Shown here: in pieces, positions 27,898-35,698 of the stretch
Position numbering within the stretch: the stretch's first letter is position 1
Layout of the letters: every line of letters starts with the position of its first letter
Assembly (NCBI GenBank): GCA_965371805.1
Contig: CBDUZW010000004.1
Coordinates: 83,249 to 147,248, forward strand
Origin: JAOZTV01 sp965371805
Lineage (GTDB): Bacteria; Acidobacteriota; Aminicenantia; UBA2199
DNA: 64,000 nucleotides
Reading direction: 5' to 3'
Position numbers and translations under genes: made by a program
Notes under the pieces: generated by a model
What the model saw: the letters and a program-made list of their open reading frames with translations, nothing else
Database searches by the model: none
What the model was told of the DNA's origin: nothing

Positions 27898-28620
27898 TTA
27901 AAATTTAAAAGCAAATCCACCTCTGAAGATTAAGCCATCATAGACTGCAACCTCTCCAAGAAAATAAATATTGTTGGTTATTTCTCCCTTTACTCCAATA
28001 GAGAAATATATAATGGGAAAAAAACTGAGGGGGAATTTTTTTCCTTCCTCTTCTTCATATTCTTCTATTAATTCTGTTAAAGTAGTTTCCTCATTTATTT
28101 CACTCACAATGGCACCGGCAGCTGTCGTACCGGTGATTGTGCCATTAATAAATCCATTTATTCTTCCAATTCCAAAGCCAAAACCAAAAAAAGGATGAAC
28201 TCTATACTTGGGGGCTATATCCCACCTTAAACTGAAATTAAATGAATGCGGCTGAATATTGAAGATTCCAATTGCACTTATTTCACTTGAAACTCCGTAA
28301 ATTGTATCTTTGTAATTACCAGAAAGATCGCCTTTGAAATTATTCTTTTCATATGATACCCCTAGCGAAAATGATCCGTACTTGCCTTTAGGGTAATATC
28401 TGAGATCTATTCCATAGTTATTCCCATTTGAGTCAAAGTTCAGGTCTCCTTTATTACTATCGAAATTATCAAAAACATCTTCTAGGCCCTTTTCTATAAA
28501 GGGTTTTGCAAAATTAATCGACCAATATGAGTAGTGTATGCCAACTTCCCATTTTCCGTTCCCATAAATATTGGCAAATAACAAAAATATAGTTAGTATT
28601 AATAAAAACGTTTTTTTCAT
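27898..28620 (-). CDS. Outer-membrane beta-barrel protein
   Basis: The 240-residue protein has a signal peptide (ending NIYG) and alternating hydrophobic strands (WEVGIHYSYWSI; GIDLRYYPKGKYGSFSLGVSY; HPFFGFGFGIGRI; YFSIGVKGEI), ending with Phe in GGFAFKF as barrel proteins do. An acidic loop (LIEEYEEEEG) lies near 185. AAGGAGGTG precedes the ATG. Its promoter is divergent from sdhC and shares a palindrome with it. The substrate is unknown. Confidence 0.7.
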   Translation of the reverse strand: MKKTFLLILTIFLLFANIYGNGKWEVGIHYSYWSINFAKPFIEKGLEDVFDNFDSNKGDLNFDSNGNNYGIDLRYYPKGKYGSFSLGVSYEKNNFKGDLSGNYKDTIYGVSSEISAIGIFNIQPHSFNFSLRWDIAPKYRVHPFFGFGFGIGRINGFINGTITGTTAAGAIVSEINEETTLTELIEEYEEEEGKKFPLSFFPIIYFSIGVKGEITNNIYFLGEVAVYDGLIFRGGFAFKF

Positions 28621-28649
28621 CTTTTCACCTCCTTAAAAGGGTTATTATA

Positions 28650-28678
28650 AATGTAGGATTTTTTTTTAAAAAATTCAA
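28650..28678 (-). promoter_or_regulatory. Promoter of the beta-barrel gene
   Basis: Minus strand TTGAAT (28673-28678), 17 bases, TACATT (28650-28655). Its -35 is one arm of the inverted repeat 28673-28692. Confidence 0.5.
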
Positions 28679-28686
28679 CAAAAAAG

Positions 28687-28715
28687 TTGAATAATAAATA
28701 ATAAAGTATTAGAAT
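28687..28715 (+). promoter_or_regulatory. Promoter of the sdhCDAB operon
   Basis: TTGAAT (28687-28692), 17 bases, TAGAAT (28710-28715), leaving a leader of about 50 bases. The -35 is the other arm of the palindrome ATTCAAC-N6-GTTGAAT (28673-28692). Confidence 0.55.
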
Positions 28716-28770
28716 ACTGTTTAATTGATGTTACTTTTAACAATAAAAAAATATATATAGGAGGTCTGTT

Positions 28771-29148
28771 TTGTATAAAAAAACAAGGTTTTTTGATTTG
28801 AACTATTACAAGTTTTTAGGTTCTTGGGCTTGGATTCTGCATAGGTTGACCGGTCTTGCTCTAATTTTTTACCTGTCGTTACATATTTTTGTAATTAATA
28901 CGTTAACCAGAGGAGCCGATCAGTTTAATGAAGTGATGAAGTTTTTGGGATCTCCGCTATTTAAATACCTTGAAATAGGCCTATGGTTTGTTATCCTATT
29001 TCATGCTTTTAATGGGGTAAGGATTTTAATCGTTGATTTCTCCAAAGGGTCTCTTTATCATAAAAAGTTATTTTGGATATTGATGGCAATAGCTTTTATA
29101 ATGTGGGTATGGGGTAGTTATACTATACTTTCTCACATTTTAGGATAG
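28771..29148 (+). CDS. sdhC: Succinate dehydrogenase/fumarate reductase cytochrome b subunit
   Basis: The start is TTG 28771, with AGGAGG at 28759-28764; no ATG fits. The 125-residue protein has three transmembrane segments, SWAWILHRLTGLALIFYLSLH (quinone-site Ser/Arg and haem His) and a second haem-ligand candidate in ILFHAFNGVR. It anchors the enzyme in the membrane and binds haem b and quinone. Confidence 0.88.
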   Translation: MYKKTRFFDLNYYKFLGSWAWILHRLTGLALIFYLSLHIFVINTLTRGADQFNEVMKFLGSPLFKYLEIGLWFVILFHAFNGVRILIVDFSKGSLYHKKLFWILMAIAFIMWVWGSYTILSHILG

Positions 29149-29158
29149 GAGATAAATT

Positions 29159-29545
29159 ATGAAAAAAAGATTAACTGAAACTTCAAAAACTGGAGCTATA
29201 GCCTGGTTATTTCAAAGAATAACAGCTGTTATTTTATTTATATTATTGATTGCTCATTATATTGGATATCATTTTCTCTCAAAAGGTGTTACTCCTGGTG
29301 GCAAGGATATAACTTTTAAAGAGGTTCAAGGGCTAATGAGTTCACCTTTTTTTAATCTAATTCAATTCCTTTTTCTTCTAACAGCTTTATATCATGGAAT
29401 AAATGGGATCTGGATGGTAATTGAAGATTATATTTCTAATAAAGGGTGGAGGCTATTTCTTTACAGTGTATTAATTATTGTAGGAATAAGTTTATTATTT
29501 GTGGGGACTTTGACAATTTTAAAAGTCTCATCTTTAGGAGCTTAA
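29159..29545 (+). CDS. sdhD: Succinate dehydrogenase/fumarate reductase membrane anchor
   Basis: The 128-residue protein has three transmembrane segments: AWLFQRITAVILFILLIAHY near residue 20 and ALYHGINGIWMVIEDY near 80, the sister of SdhC. The paired ILxFHxFNGxR/LYHGINGxW motifs suggest a shared ancestry. It lies ten bases after sdhC. Confidence 0.85.
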   Translation: MKKRLTETSKTGAIAWLFQRITAVILFILLIAHYIGYHFLSKGVTPGGKDITFKEVQGLMSSPFFNLIQFLFLLTALYHGINGIWMVIEDYISNKGWRLFLYSVLIIVGISLLFVGTLTILKVSSLGA

Positions 29546-29547
29546 AG

Positions 29548-31284
29548 ATGAATATTATTGAATCAGAACGACATCATAAAATAGATGCTGTAATTGTAGG
29601 TGCAGGTCTAGCAGGACTTAGAGCAGCACTTGAAATTGCAAAGAATGGACAGAGAGTTGCCGTTGTAACTAAAGTATATCCAACACGATCACATTCCGGT
29701 GCGGCTCAGGGTGGAATAGCAGCTTCACTTGCAAATGTTGCTGAAGACTCATTAGAGATGCATATGTTTGATACTATTAAAGGTAGTGACTATCTTGGAG
29801 ATCAGGATATCATTGAGTTTTTTGTTGCTGAAGCAAGAAAAACAGTATATGAGCTTGAGAATATGGGAGTGCCATTTTCAAGAACAGTGGATGGAAAGAT
29901 AAATCAGAGACCTTTTGGCGGACATCAATCTCCGAGGGCCTGTTTTTCGGCAGATATTACCGGGCATGTTCTACTACATACGTTATATGAACAATGTGTC
30001 AAATATAATGTTCTTTTTTTTAATGAATTTCAAGTTTTTTCACTCTTAATAAAGGATAATGTTTCTAGAGGGCTTGTTGCCTGGGACATAAGATATGGGG
30101 GATTTCATACCTTTCATGCAAAGTCTGTCTTGCTTGCAACAGGTGGCTATGGCAGAGCTTTTGAAATTACGTCTAATGCACATGCGAACACTGGTGACAG
30201 CCTGGCATTAATTCTGGAGAATGGACTTCCTCTTGAAGATATGGAATTTGTCCAATTTCACCCAACTGGAATATACAAACATGGAATTCTAATGTCTGAA
30301 GCCTGCCGTGGAGAGGGAGGCTATCTCACTAATGGCAAAGGTGAGCGGTTTATGGAAAATTATGCAAAGGATAAAATGGAACTTGCTCCAAGAGATGTAG
30401 TGTCCAGATCTGAACAGTCAGAAATAAATGAAGGCCGGGGTGTTGATGGAAAGGATTTTCTTTATCTTGATATGAGGCATCTGGGAAGTAAAAAAATATT
30501 AGAGAGACTCCCGCAGGTAAGGGATCTTGCATTAAATTATTTGAAAGTTGATATGATCTACGATCCTGTTCCAATTCAACCTACTGCACATTACTCAATG
30601 GGAGGAATTCCTGCAAATATAAATACTGAAGTTATTTTAGATGCAAAAGGTACTGTAGTTAAAGGATTGTATACAGCTGGAGAAGCAGCATGTCTTTCTC
30701 TGCATGGTGGAAATAGACTGGGTACAAATTCCTTACAGGATGCAGCAACTTTTGGAAGAGTTGCCGGTCAATCTATATCTAAATTTAATGAGCAGAATCT
30801 ATTTGAAGCTCTTCCTTCTAACTATATTGATAACGCTAAAGGGAAAGTATCTGCATTAATGGATGGAAAAGGAAAAGAAAGACATTCAGAGATTAGAGAA
30901 GAATTACAGAAGAGTATGACAAAACATGTTGGTGTTTTTAGAAAAGAAGAGGATATGGTTAAATTGAAAGGAATCATTAAAGATCTCCAGGAAAGATTTA
31001 AAAATGTTTCAATAGATGATAAGGGAGATATTTATAATATGGATCTTTTTGAAGCTTTTGAGGTTGGAAATCTATTGTCATTTTCTGAGGTGATGGTAGA
31101 AGGTGCTATTGCAAGAAAAGAGTCAAGAGGTGCACATTTTAGAACGGATTTCCCTAAACGGGATGATAAAACCTGGATGAAACATACATTCGCATGGAAG
31201 ACTGAAGATGGTGTTAAACTTGATCATTCAAAAGAAGTTGTTATTTATATGGATAGATTCCCGCCGATTGAAAGGAAATACTAA
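29548..31284 (+). CDS. sdhA: Succinate dehydrogenase/fumarate reductase flavoprotein
   Basis: The true start is ATG 29548 with TAGGAG before it; the frame is open further upstream, but that part overlaps sdhD. The 578-residue protein has an FAD-binding IVGAGLAGLRAAL, TRSHSGAAQGGI with the FAD-linking His, FGGHQSPRACF, FVQFHPTGIY, the active-site Arg in EACRGEGGYL, HYSMGGI, and LHGGNRLGTNSLQD. It oxidises succinate or reduces fumarate. Direction cannot be told from sequence, but MenA in the window suggests menaquinone. Confidence 0.95.
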   Translation: MNIIESERHHKIDAVIVGAGLAGLRAALEIAKNGQRVAVVTKVYPTRSHSGAAQGGIAASLANVAEDSLEMHMFDTIKGSDYLGDQDIIEFFVAEARKTVYELENMGVPFSRTVDGKINQRPFGGHQSPRACFSADITGHVLLHTLYEQCVKYNVLFFNEFQVFSLLIKDNVSRGLVAWDIRYGGFHTFHAKSVLLATGGYGRAFEITSNAHANTGDSLALILENGLPLEDMEFVQFHPTGIYKHGILMSEACRGEGGYLTNGKGERFMENYAKDKMELAPRDVVSRSEQSEINEGRGVDGKDFLYLDMRHLGSKKILERLPQVRDLALNYLKVDMIYDPVPIQPTAHYSMGGIPANINTEVILDAKGTVVKGLYTAGEAACLSLHGGNRLGTNSLQDAATFGRVAGQSISKFNEQNLFEALPSNYIDNAKGKVSALMDGKGKERHSEIREELQKSMTKHVGVFRKEEDMVKLKGIIKDLQERFKNVSIDDKGDIYNMDLFEAFEVGNLLSFSEVMVEGAIARKESRGAHFRTDFPKRDDKTWMKHTFAWKTEDGVKLDHSKEVVIYMDRFPPIERKY

Positions 31285-31295
31285 GGAGAACTGAG

Positions 31296-32003
31296 ATGTC
31301 TAAAGAAAAAAGAAATATAAAAATTTTAAGATATGATCCAAAAACTGACAAAAAACCATATTGGAAATCCTATGACCTTGAGTTTGATCCTGAATTAACA
31401 ATTCTAGATGTGCTAAATGAGATCCATTGGAAGGTAGATGGCTCTCTTGCCTATAGACGATCCTGCAGGAGTGCTATATGCGGGTCGTGTGCAATGAAGA
31501 TAAACGGACAAAATCTTCTTGCCTGTGAAACTCCTTTACACAAATTTAAAGGAACTATTAAGATAGAACCTTTACCAGGTTTTCCAATTTTAAAAGATCT
31601 TGTTGTTGATATGGATGGTTTTTTTGAAAAAATGAATAGGGTAAAACCCTATCTGATTTTGGAAAAACCTGCTCCGGATAAGGAGTTTTTACAATCTCCT
31701 GAGGAGTTTGAAAATATCAGAGAGGCTGCAAACTGTATTTTATGTGGAGCCTGTACTTCGTCCTGTCCAAGTTTATGGGCGAATGAAGATTATTTAGGAC
31801 CGGCAGCTTTACTGAAAGCTTATAGATTTGTTTTTGACACAAGGGATGATGGTTCAGTTGACAGGATAGATATTGTAAATGACAAGAATGGTATTTGGCG
31901 TTGTCACACAATCTTTAATTGTATGGAAGCTTGTCCGAAAAACATTAAAATCACAGAGTATCTTTCGAGGCTAAAGATAAAAGTCTTAGAAAATTCAATA
32001 TAA
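31296..32003 (+). CDS. sdhB: Succinate dehydrogenase/fumarate reductase iron-sulfur protein
   Basis: The 235-residue protein has a plant-type 2Fe-2S cluster (SCRSAICGSCAMKING, then ACE) near residue 60. The second cluster is CILCGACTSSCPS and the third is CHTIFNCMEACPKNI. It passes electrons from FAD to quinone. It ends the operon 3 bases before a strong terminator. Confidence 0.95.
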   Translation: MSKEKRNIKILRYDPKTDKKPYWKSYDLEFDPELTILDVLNEIHWKVDGSLAYRRSCRSAICGSCAMKINGQNLLACETPLHKFKGTIKIEPLPGFPILKDLVVDMDGFFEKMNRVKPYLILEKPAPDKEFLQSPEEFENIREAANCILCGACTSSCPSLWANEDYLGPAALLKAYRFVFDTRDDGSVDRIDIVNDKNGIWRCHTIFNCMEACPKNIKITEYLSRLKIKVLENSI

Positions 32004-32006
32004 AAA

Positions 32007-32032
32007 AGTGTGGGGGGAATTCCCCCCACACT
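32007..32032 (+). terminator. Strong rho-independent terminator after sdhB
   Basis: This is a perfect 11-base inverted repeat, AGTGTGGGGGG and its complement around AATT, followed by CTTGACTTTTGTTTT. It separates sdhCDAB from motAB. The -35 of the motA promoter begins two bases after the stem. Confidence 0.85.
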
Positions 32033-32033
32033 C

Positions 32034-32062
32034 TTGACTTTTGTTTTAAAAACATTTAAATT
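32034..32062 (+). promoter_or_regulatory. Promoter of motAB
   Basis: TTGACT (32034-32039), 17 bases, TAAATT (32057-32062). AGAGGTAG precedes ATG 32111. Confidence 0.45.
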
Positions 32063-32110
32063 ATAGTATTATCTGGTTTAAATTAGAGAATATATAACAA
32101 AAGAGGTAGA

Positions 32111-32869
32111 ATGGATATATCGACGATTATTGGATTGTTAACAGCCATAATTTTGATTGTTATGGCCATGGGAAGCAATCTTGCTTCATTTATAGATGCT
32201 CCTTCGTTAATGATTGTTGTTGGTGGTACTATTGGTGCTATATTTATAAGATACCCTTTGAACAGTGTCTTTTCCATATATAAAATTGGTTTGAAGACAA
32301 TTCTTACCAAGTTGGAGAGTCCTGATGCTATGATAAGAAATATTCTGTCCCTATCGGTTGAAGCAAAAAAAAATGGAATTCTAGGACTTGAAAAAGTTAA
32401 GATAGAAAACGCATTTCTGAAAAAGGGAGTCCAGCTTGCTATTGATGGAGTCGAACCGGAACTGATAGAGGCTGTTTTGAAAATAGATGTTGCTTCAACC
32501 GGAGCAAGACATGAAGTTGGGATAGGCATGCTGGCTTCTGGAGGCGATGCCGCTCCTGCTTTTGGGATGATTGGTACTCTTGTTGGATTAGTATTAATGC
32601 TTGGAAATATGGATGATCCAAAGTCTATCGGACCTGCGATGTCCATTGCTCTGCTTACAACACTATATGGTTCAATACTTGCAAATGTTTTCTTCATACC
32701 CTTATCAGATAAACTGACATTTTTTCATCTAAGGGAAGCTGAATTGAAAAATCTAATAATAAGTGGTATTTTGTCTATTGCAAATGGTGACCATCCTGCA
32801 GTAGTTCAGGAAAAACTGGCTTCCTTCTTACAGCCAAGTTTAAGAGCATCAATAGAACAGAGAAAATAG
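32111..32869 (+). CDS. motA: MotA, stator ion-channel subunit
   Basis: The 252-residue protein has four membrane segments: IIGLLTAIILIVMAMG and DAPSLMIVVGGTIGAIFI at the N-terminus, and GMIGTLVGLVLML with the channel Pro/Gly pair near residue 155, then IALLTTLYGSILANVFFIPL. A cytoplasmic loop contains charged residues that touch the rotor in known motors. It precedes motB by four bases. No flagellar genes are in the window. Confidence 0.93.
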   Translation: MDISTIIGLLTAIILIVMAMGSNLASFIDAPSLMIVVGGTIGAIFIRYPLNSVFSIYKIGLKTILTKLESPDAMIRNILSLSVEAKKNGILGLEKVKIENAFLKKGVQLAIDGVEPELIEAVLKIDVASTGARHEVGIGMLASGGDAAPAFGMIGTLVGLVLMLGNMDDPKSIGPAMSIALLTTLYGSILANVFFIPLSDKLTFFHLREAELKNLIISGILSIANGDHPAVVQEKLASFLQPSLRASIEQRK

Positions 32870-32873
32870 AAAA

Positions 32874-33593
32874 ATGTCTGAAGATCAGGAATGCCCCAAA
32901 GCTAAAAAAGGAGCTCCTTTATGGATGGTTACCTTTGGAGATATGATGAGTCTTCTCCTTACATTTTTTGTTCTGCTCCTCTCCTTTGCAAATATGGATA
33001 TGATTAAATATAAAGAGGTTTTAGGTTCAGTTGAAAAGGCATTCGGGACCCAGAAAGAACGGTTGATACTAGGTACCGAAGAAGAAGAACCCGAAATAAA
33101 AAAAGATGTGCCAAAGTACCCAAAGGAAACGCAGAGAGATCTAAAAAAAAAAAAACTAATAGAGCTGTTAAATGACCGTGTAAGAGAGGAAAATCTCACC
33201 GAAAGTGTCAGTGTAATTGAAGATCAAAAAGGTGTGAGACTTGAGATCCAGGGGGGGATAATGTTTAAACCTGGTGGTATTATACTCTTACCGGGGGCAA
33301 AAACTCTATTTCAAAAATTGATCCCAATCATAAGAACATCAGGATCACCTAAAATCTCTGTAGAAGGGCATTCTGACAATATGCCTTTTAGTAACGCTAG
33401 ATTCTCATCAAACTGGGAGCTCTCTGCTGCAAGGGCAGGAAGTGTTGTCAGTTATCTTATTAGGAACGGAAGGTTACCCAAAAAGAAATTTGTTGTTGAA
33501 GGATATGCAGATAATCGAAATATAACAGATAATTCAACGCCGGCAAAAAGAGCAGCAAATAGAAGAGTAGCAATAGTTTTTGAAGTTTTTTAG
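32874..33593 (+). CDS. motB: MotB, stator peptidoglycan-binding subunit
   Basis: The 239-residue protein has one transmembrane segment with the proton-carrying Asp in TFGDMMSLLLTFFVLLLSFA and a linker with many Lys. An OmpA-like domain follows from about 120 (ISVEGHSDNMPFSNARFSSN; AARAGSVVSYLI; AANRRVAIVFE). A run of 12 A (33143-33154) encodes part of the linker and is a possible slippage site. Confidence 0.93.
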   Translation: MSEDQECPKAKKGAPLWMVTFGDMMSLLLTFFVLLLSFANMDMIKYKEVLGSVEKAFGTQKERLILGTEEEEPEIKKDVPKYPKETQRDLKKKKLIELLNDRVREENLTESVSVIEDQKGVRLEIQGGIMFKPGGIILLPGAKTLFQKLIPIIRTSGSPKISVEGHSDNMPFSNARFSSNWELSAARAGSVVSYLIRNGRLPKKKFVVEGYADNRNITDNSTPAKRAANRRVAIVFEVF

Positions 33594-33598
33594 TTAAA

Positions 33599-33831
33599 CC
33601 TGATTCAACCAATTTTAATAGCGATCAGCACATTCAGCCGCACCATAAGTCATCACAAAACTCCTCGACATACTTATTAGTATGCCTGTGGTTTTTGTAA
33701 TAACTTCTGCTAGCAACATTTATGCACTGCTCATCTATAAAAATTTGTTAAATCAGGTTCTTATAAACCAATTTTTATTGGGATCAGTACATTCTGCTGC
33801 ACCATAAATCATCACAAAAATCCTTGATATT
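33599..33831 (-). repeat. Two imperfect copies of a dispersed intergenic repeat
   Basis: The gap after motB holds two direct copies of a 63-base unit (33609-33671 and 33768-33830, about ten differences by my count). The first copy continues to about 33740 and matches, in reverse complement, the region 55175-55260. On the minus strand one frame reads YKNHRH, NKYVE and DDLWC, as in the other copy, but it has no start codon and ends quickly. Confidence 0.65.
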
Positions 33832-34872
33832 CTACCAGCAGCCTTTTATTATTTCCTGGCATTTAGCGCATTTTCCATCCTGCAGGCCGGGAACTTCAGT
33901 ATAATATCCTGACCTTTTTACCAGGATATTCTTACAGTTTGGACATAATGTGTTTGAATATTTATTGTCCTGAATGTTTCCACTGTAAATGTATTTTAAA
34001 CCCATCTTTTTCCCAAGCTCCACAACTTTATAGATGGTTTCAATATTTGTAGGTTGATGATTATCGAAATTATAAGTTGGATAAAATCTAGAAATATGCC
34101 ATGGGATTTCAGGGTCTGTATTGAGAATAAACTCTATAAGTTTTTTAATCTCTTCCTCATTGTCATTTTTTCCATTTATTAACAAGGTTGTGATTTCAAT
34201 GTGAATGTCGGCTTCTTTAAATCTTCTAACTGTATTTAAAACCGGTTTTAATGAACCCTTACAGTATTTATTGTAAAAATCATCTGAAAAAGCTTTTATG
34301 TCAATATTAGCCGCATCAATATCCATAGATAGGTTGTCAATTGCTTCATTACTTAAGAAACCGTTTGAAACCATTATGTTTTTCAGACCTTCTTTTTTTG
34401 CCTTTATTGCAACCGTTTTCATCAACTCATAGTAAACTGTAGGTTCGGTGTATGTGTAAGCTATAGATTTTGCACTAGATGTGATAGCTGCTTTTATAAT
34501 ATCCGACTCAAGTATTTTTTTTCCATAAATTTCATGGTTCTTTTGTACCATTGAAATAGAATGATTTTGACAAAAATCACAGCTGAAATTGCATCCCATG
34601 GCTGCTATCGAAAATGATATTGAAGCTGGTAAGAAATGATATAAAGGTTTTTTCTCAATTGGATCTGAAGACATTGAAATTACCTTATCGGAATTTAATG
34701 AATATAATTCTCCAGATATGTTTTTCCTAACCCTGCAAATTCCTGTTTTATTCAGAGCTATTTTGCAATAATGGGGGCATAATAAACACGTAATCCTGCC
34801 ATCTTTAAGTTTTTTAAAAAGCTTTCCTTTTATCATTGGTAGTTTTGTCAATAGTTTCAGAGATACGCTCAC
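33832..34872 (-). CDS. amrS: AmmeMemoRadiSam-type radical SAM protein (AmrS-like)
   Basis: The 346-residue protein starts at GTG 34872, 48 bases after the thioredoxin gene; ATG 34836 is an alternative. It has an N-terminal CLLCPHYC zinc-like region, the radical SAM motif GCNFSCDFCQNHSIS near residue 95, a core TIM-barrel (SIAYTYTEPTVYYEL), and a C-terminal CPNCKNILVKR then GKCAKCQEIIKGCW. This is the AmmeMemoRadiSam system subunit often annotated PflA-like. The A and B partners are not in the window. It is probably co-transcribed with thioredoxin. Confidence 0.88.
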   Translation of the reverse strand: MSVSLKLLTKLPMIKGKLFKKLKDGRITCLLCPHYCKIALNKTGICRVRKNISGELYSLNSDKVISMSSDPIEKKPLYHFLPASISFSIAAMGCNFSCDFCQNHSISMVQKNHEIYGKKILESDIIKAAITSSAKSIAYTYTEPTVYYELMKTVAIKAKKEGLKNIMVSNGFLSNEAIDNLSMDIDAANIDIKAFSDDFYNKYCKGSLKPVLNTVRRFKEADIHIEITTLLINGKNDNEEEIKKLIEFILNTDPEIPWHISRFYPTYNFDNHQPTNIETIYKVVELGKKMGLKYIYSGNIQDNKYSNTLCPNCKNILVKRSGYYTEVPGLQDGKCAKCQEIIKGCW

Positions 34873-34920
34873 TCTTTTTACTATTTCGACTAAAGGACTA
34901 TTTTATAATGAATATATTAT

Positions 34921-35244
34921 TTAAGCAAGAAGTTCTTTTAGTTTTTCTTCTATCATAGCTGGAGCGACTGATCCTACTAATTGACTTTGGACATTTTTGT
35001 TTTTTATAAAAAGAATAGTTGGTAATCCTCTTACCATGTATCTTGAAGATGTTCTAGGGCAATCATTTACATTTATCTTTACAATATTAACAGATGAGCC
35101 ATAATCAAGTGCCATTCTTTCAAGAGGTGGTTCCAGTGATTTACAGGGTTCACAGGTTGGTGACCAAAAATCGACTATTAATGTTTTCGGATCATCCAAA
35201 AATTTCCCAAAACTCAAATCGTCTGCCTTAACTACTTTACCCAT
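34921..35244 (-). CDS. trxA: Thioredoxin
   Basis: The 107-residue protein carries the active site WSPTCEPCKSL (CEPC instead of CGPC) near residue 30, VNIVKINVNDCP, and the cis-Pro loop VRGLPTILF. It reduces disulfides. The CEPC site shifts redox potential in related proteins. The leader of about 100 bases contains a hairpin at 35286-35304. Confidence 0.92.
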   Translation of the reverse strand: MGKVVKADDLSFGKFLDDPKTLIVDFWSPTCEPCKSLEPPLERMALDYGSSVNIVKINVNDCPRTSSRYMVRGLPTILFIKNKNVQSQLVGSVAPAMIEEKLKELLA

Positions 35245-35285
35245 TTATTTTCCCCTTATTGGTTATATAAAACCATGCAAAAATC

Positions 35286-35304
35286 CCTCAAATCTAAGTT
35301 GAGG
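35286..35304 (-). promoter_or_regulatory. Hairpin in the thioredoxin leader, possible attenuator
   Basis: On the minus strand CCTCAA pairs with TTGAGG around a seven-base loop, followed by GATTTTTG. It lies between the promoter at 35351 and the start at 35244. The stem is short, so a regulatory role is only possible. Confidence 0.3.
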
Positions 35305-35350
35305 TGACACACTGTATGTAGCGTATTCAGTCTTTCTTAACGCTAACTGT

Positions 35351-35379
35351 ATTGTAAACTTTTAAAAAAAAAAAGTCAA
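35351..35379 (-). promoter_or_regulatory. Promoter of thioredoxin/amrS
   Basis: Minus strand TTGACT (35374-35379), 17 bases, TACAAT (35351-35356). Its -35 lies in the arm AGTCAAGAGAAAA of a 13-base inverted repeat. Confidence 0.7.
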
Positions 35380-35443
35380 GAGAAAAAAATATTTTTTTTT
35401 GGAGTTAATTATTTAAGCTGTGTATAATACTTTTCTCTTGACT
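35374..35443. repeat. 13-base inverted repeat joining two divergent promoters
   Basis: AGTCAAGAGAAAA (35374-35386) is the exact reverse complement of TTTTCTCTTGACT (35431-35443), with 44 bases between. Each arm carries a TTGACT -35 box pointing outwards. Confidence 0.7.
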
Positions 35444-35466
35444 TTAAAAGTAAATTTTCATAGAAT
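35438..35466 (+). promoter_or_regulatory. Promoter of the small protein/5'-nucleotidase/tdk genes
   Basis: TTGACT (35438-35443), 17 bases, TAGAAT (35461-35466). AGGAG lies before ATG 35501. Confidence 0.6.
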
Positions 35467-35500
35467 TTTTTATAATTTTATTTTGTAATAGGAGTGTAAT

Positions 35501-35698
35501 ATGAAAATCTTTGTAGATGATAAAGAAATAGAAATCTTTGTTGGAGCTAGAATTGCTGATATTCTTAGATCGTATTCAGAAGTAGAGTATGAAGACATAA
35601 AAAAAGGCAAAAAAAATATTTATGATGAATTTGATAATAGAGTTAGTCTTGATGGTGCAGTAGCTTCCGGTAATAGATATTATTTAAGGAAGAGTTGA
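35501..35698 (+). CDS. Small protein, possible beta-grasp fold
   Basis: The 65-residue protein begins with a beta-hairpin-like MKIFVDDKEIEIFVGARIAD, followed by a helix ILRSYSEVEY, and ends SLDGAVASGNRYYLRK. This resembles ubiquitin-like/ThiS-size beta-grasp proteins, but it has no C-terminal Gly-Gly. It overlaps the 5'-nucleotidase start by one base (TGATG), so it is translationally coupled. Function is unknown. Confidence 0.55.
   Translation: MKIFVDDKEIEIFVGARIADILRSYSEVEYEDIKKGKKNIYDEFDNRVSLDGAVASGNRYYLRKS

Noticed and set aside
29446..29547. Longer N-terminus for sdhA
   Set aside because: The extra codons lie within sdhD in another frame; ATG 29548 has a good ribosome site and begins the conserved flavoprotein N-terminus.
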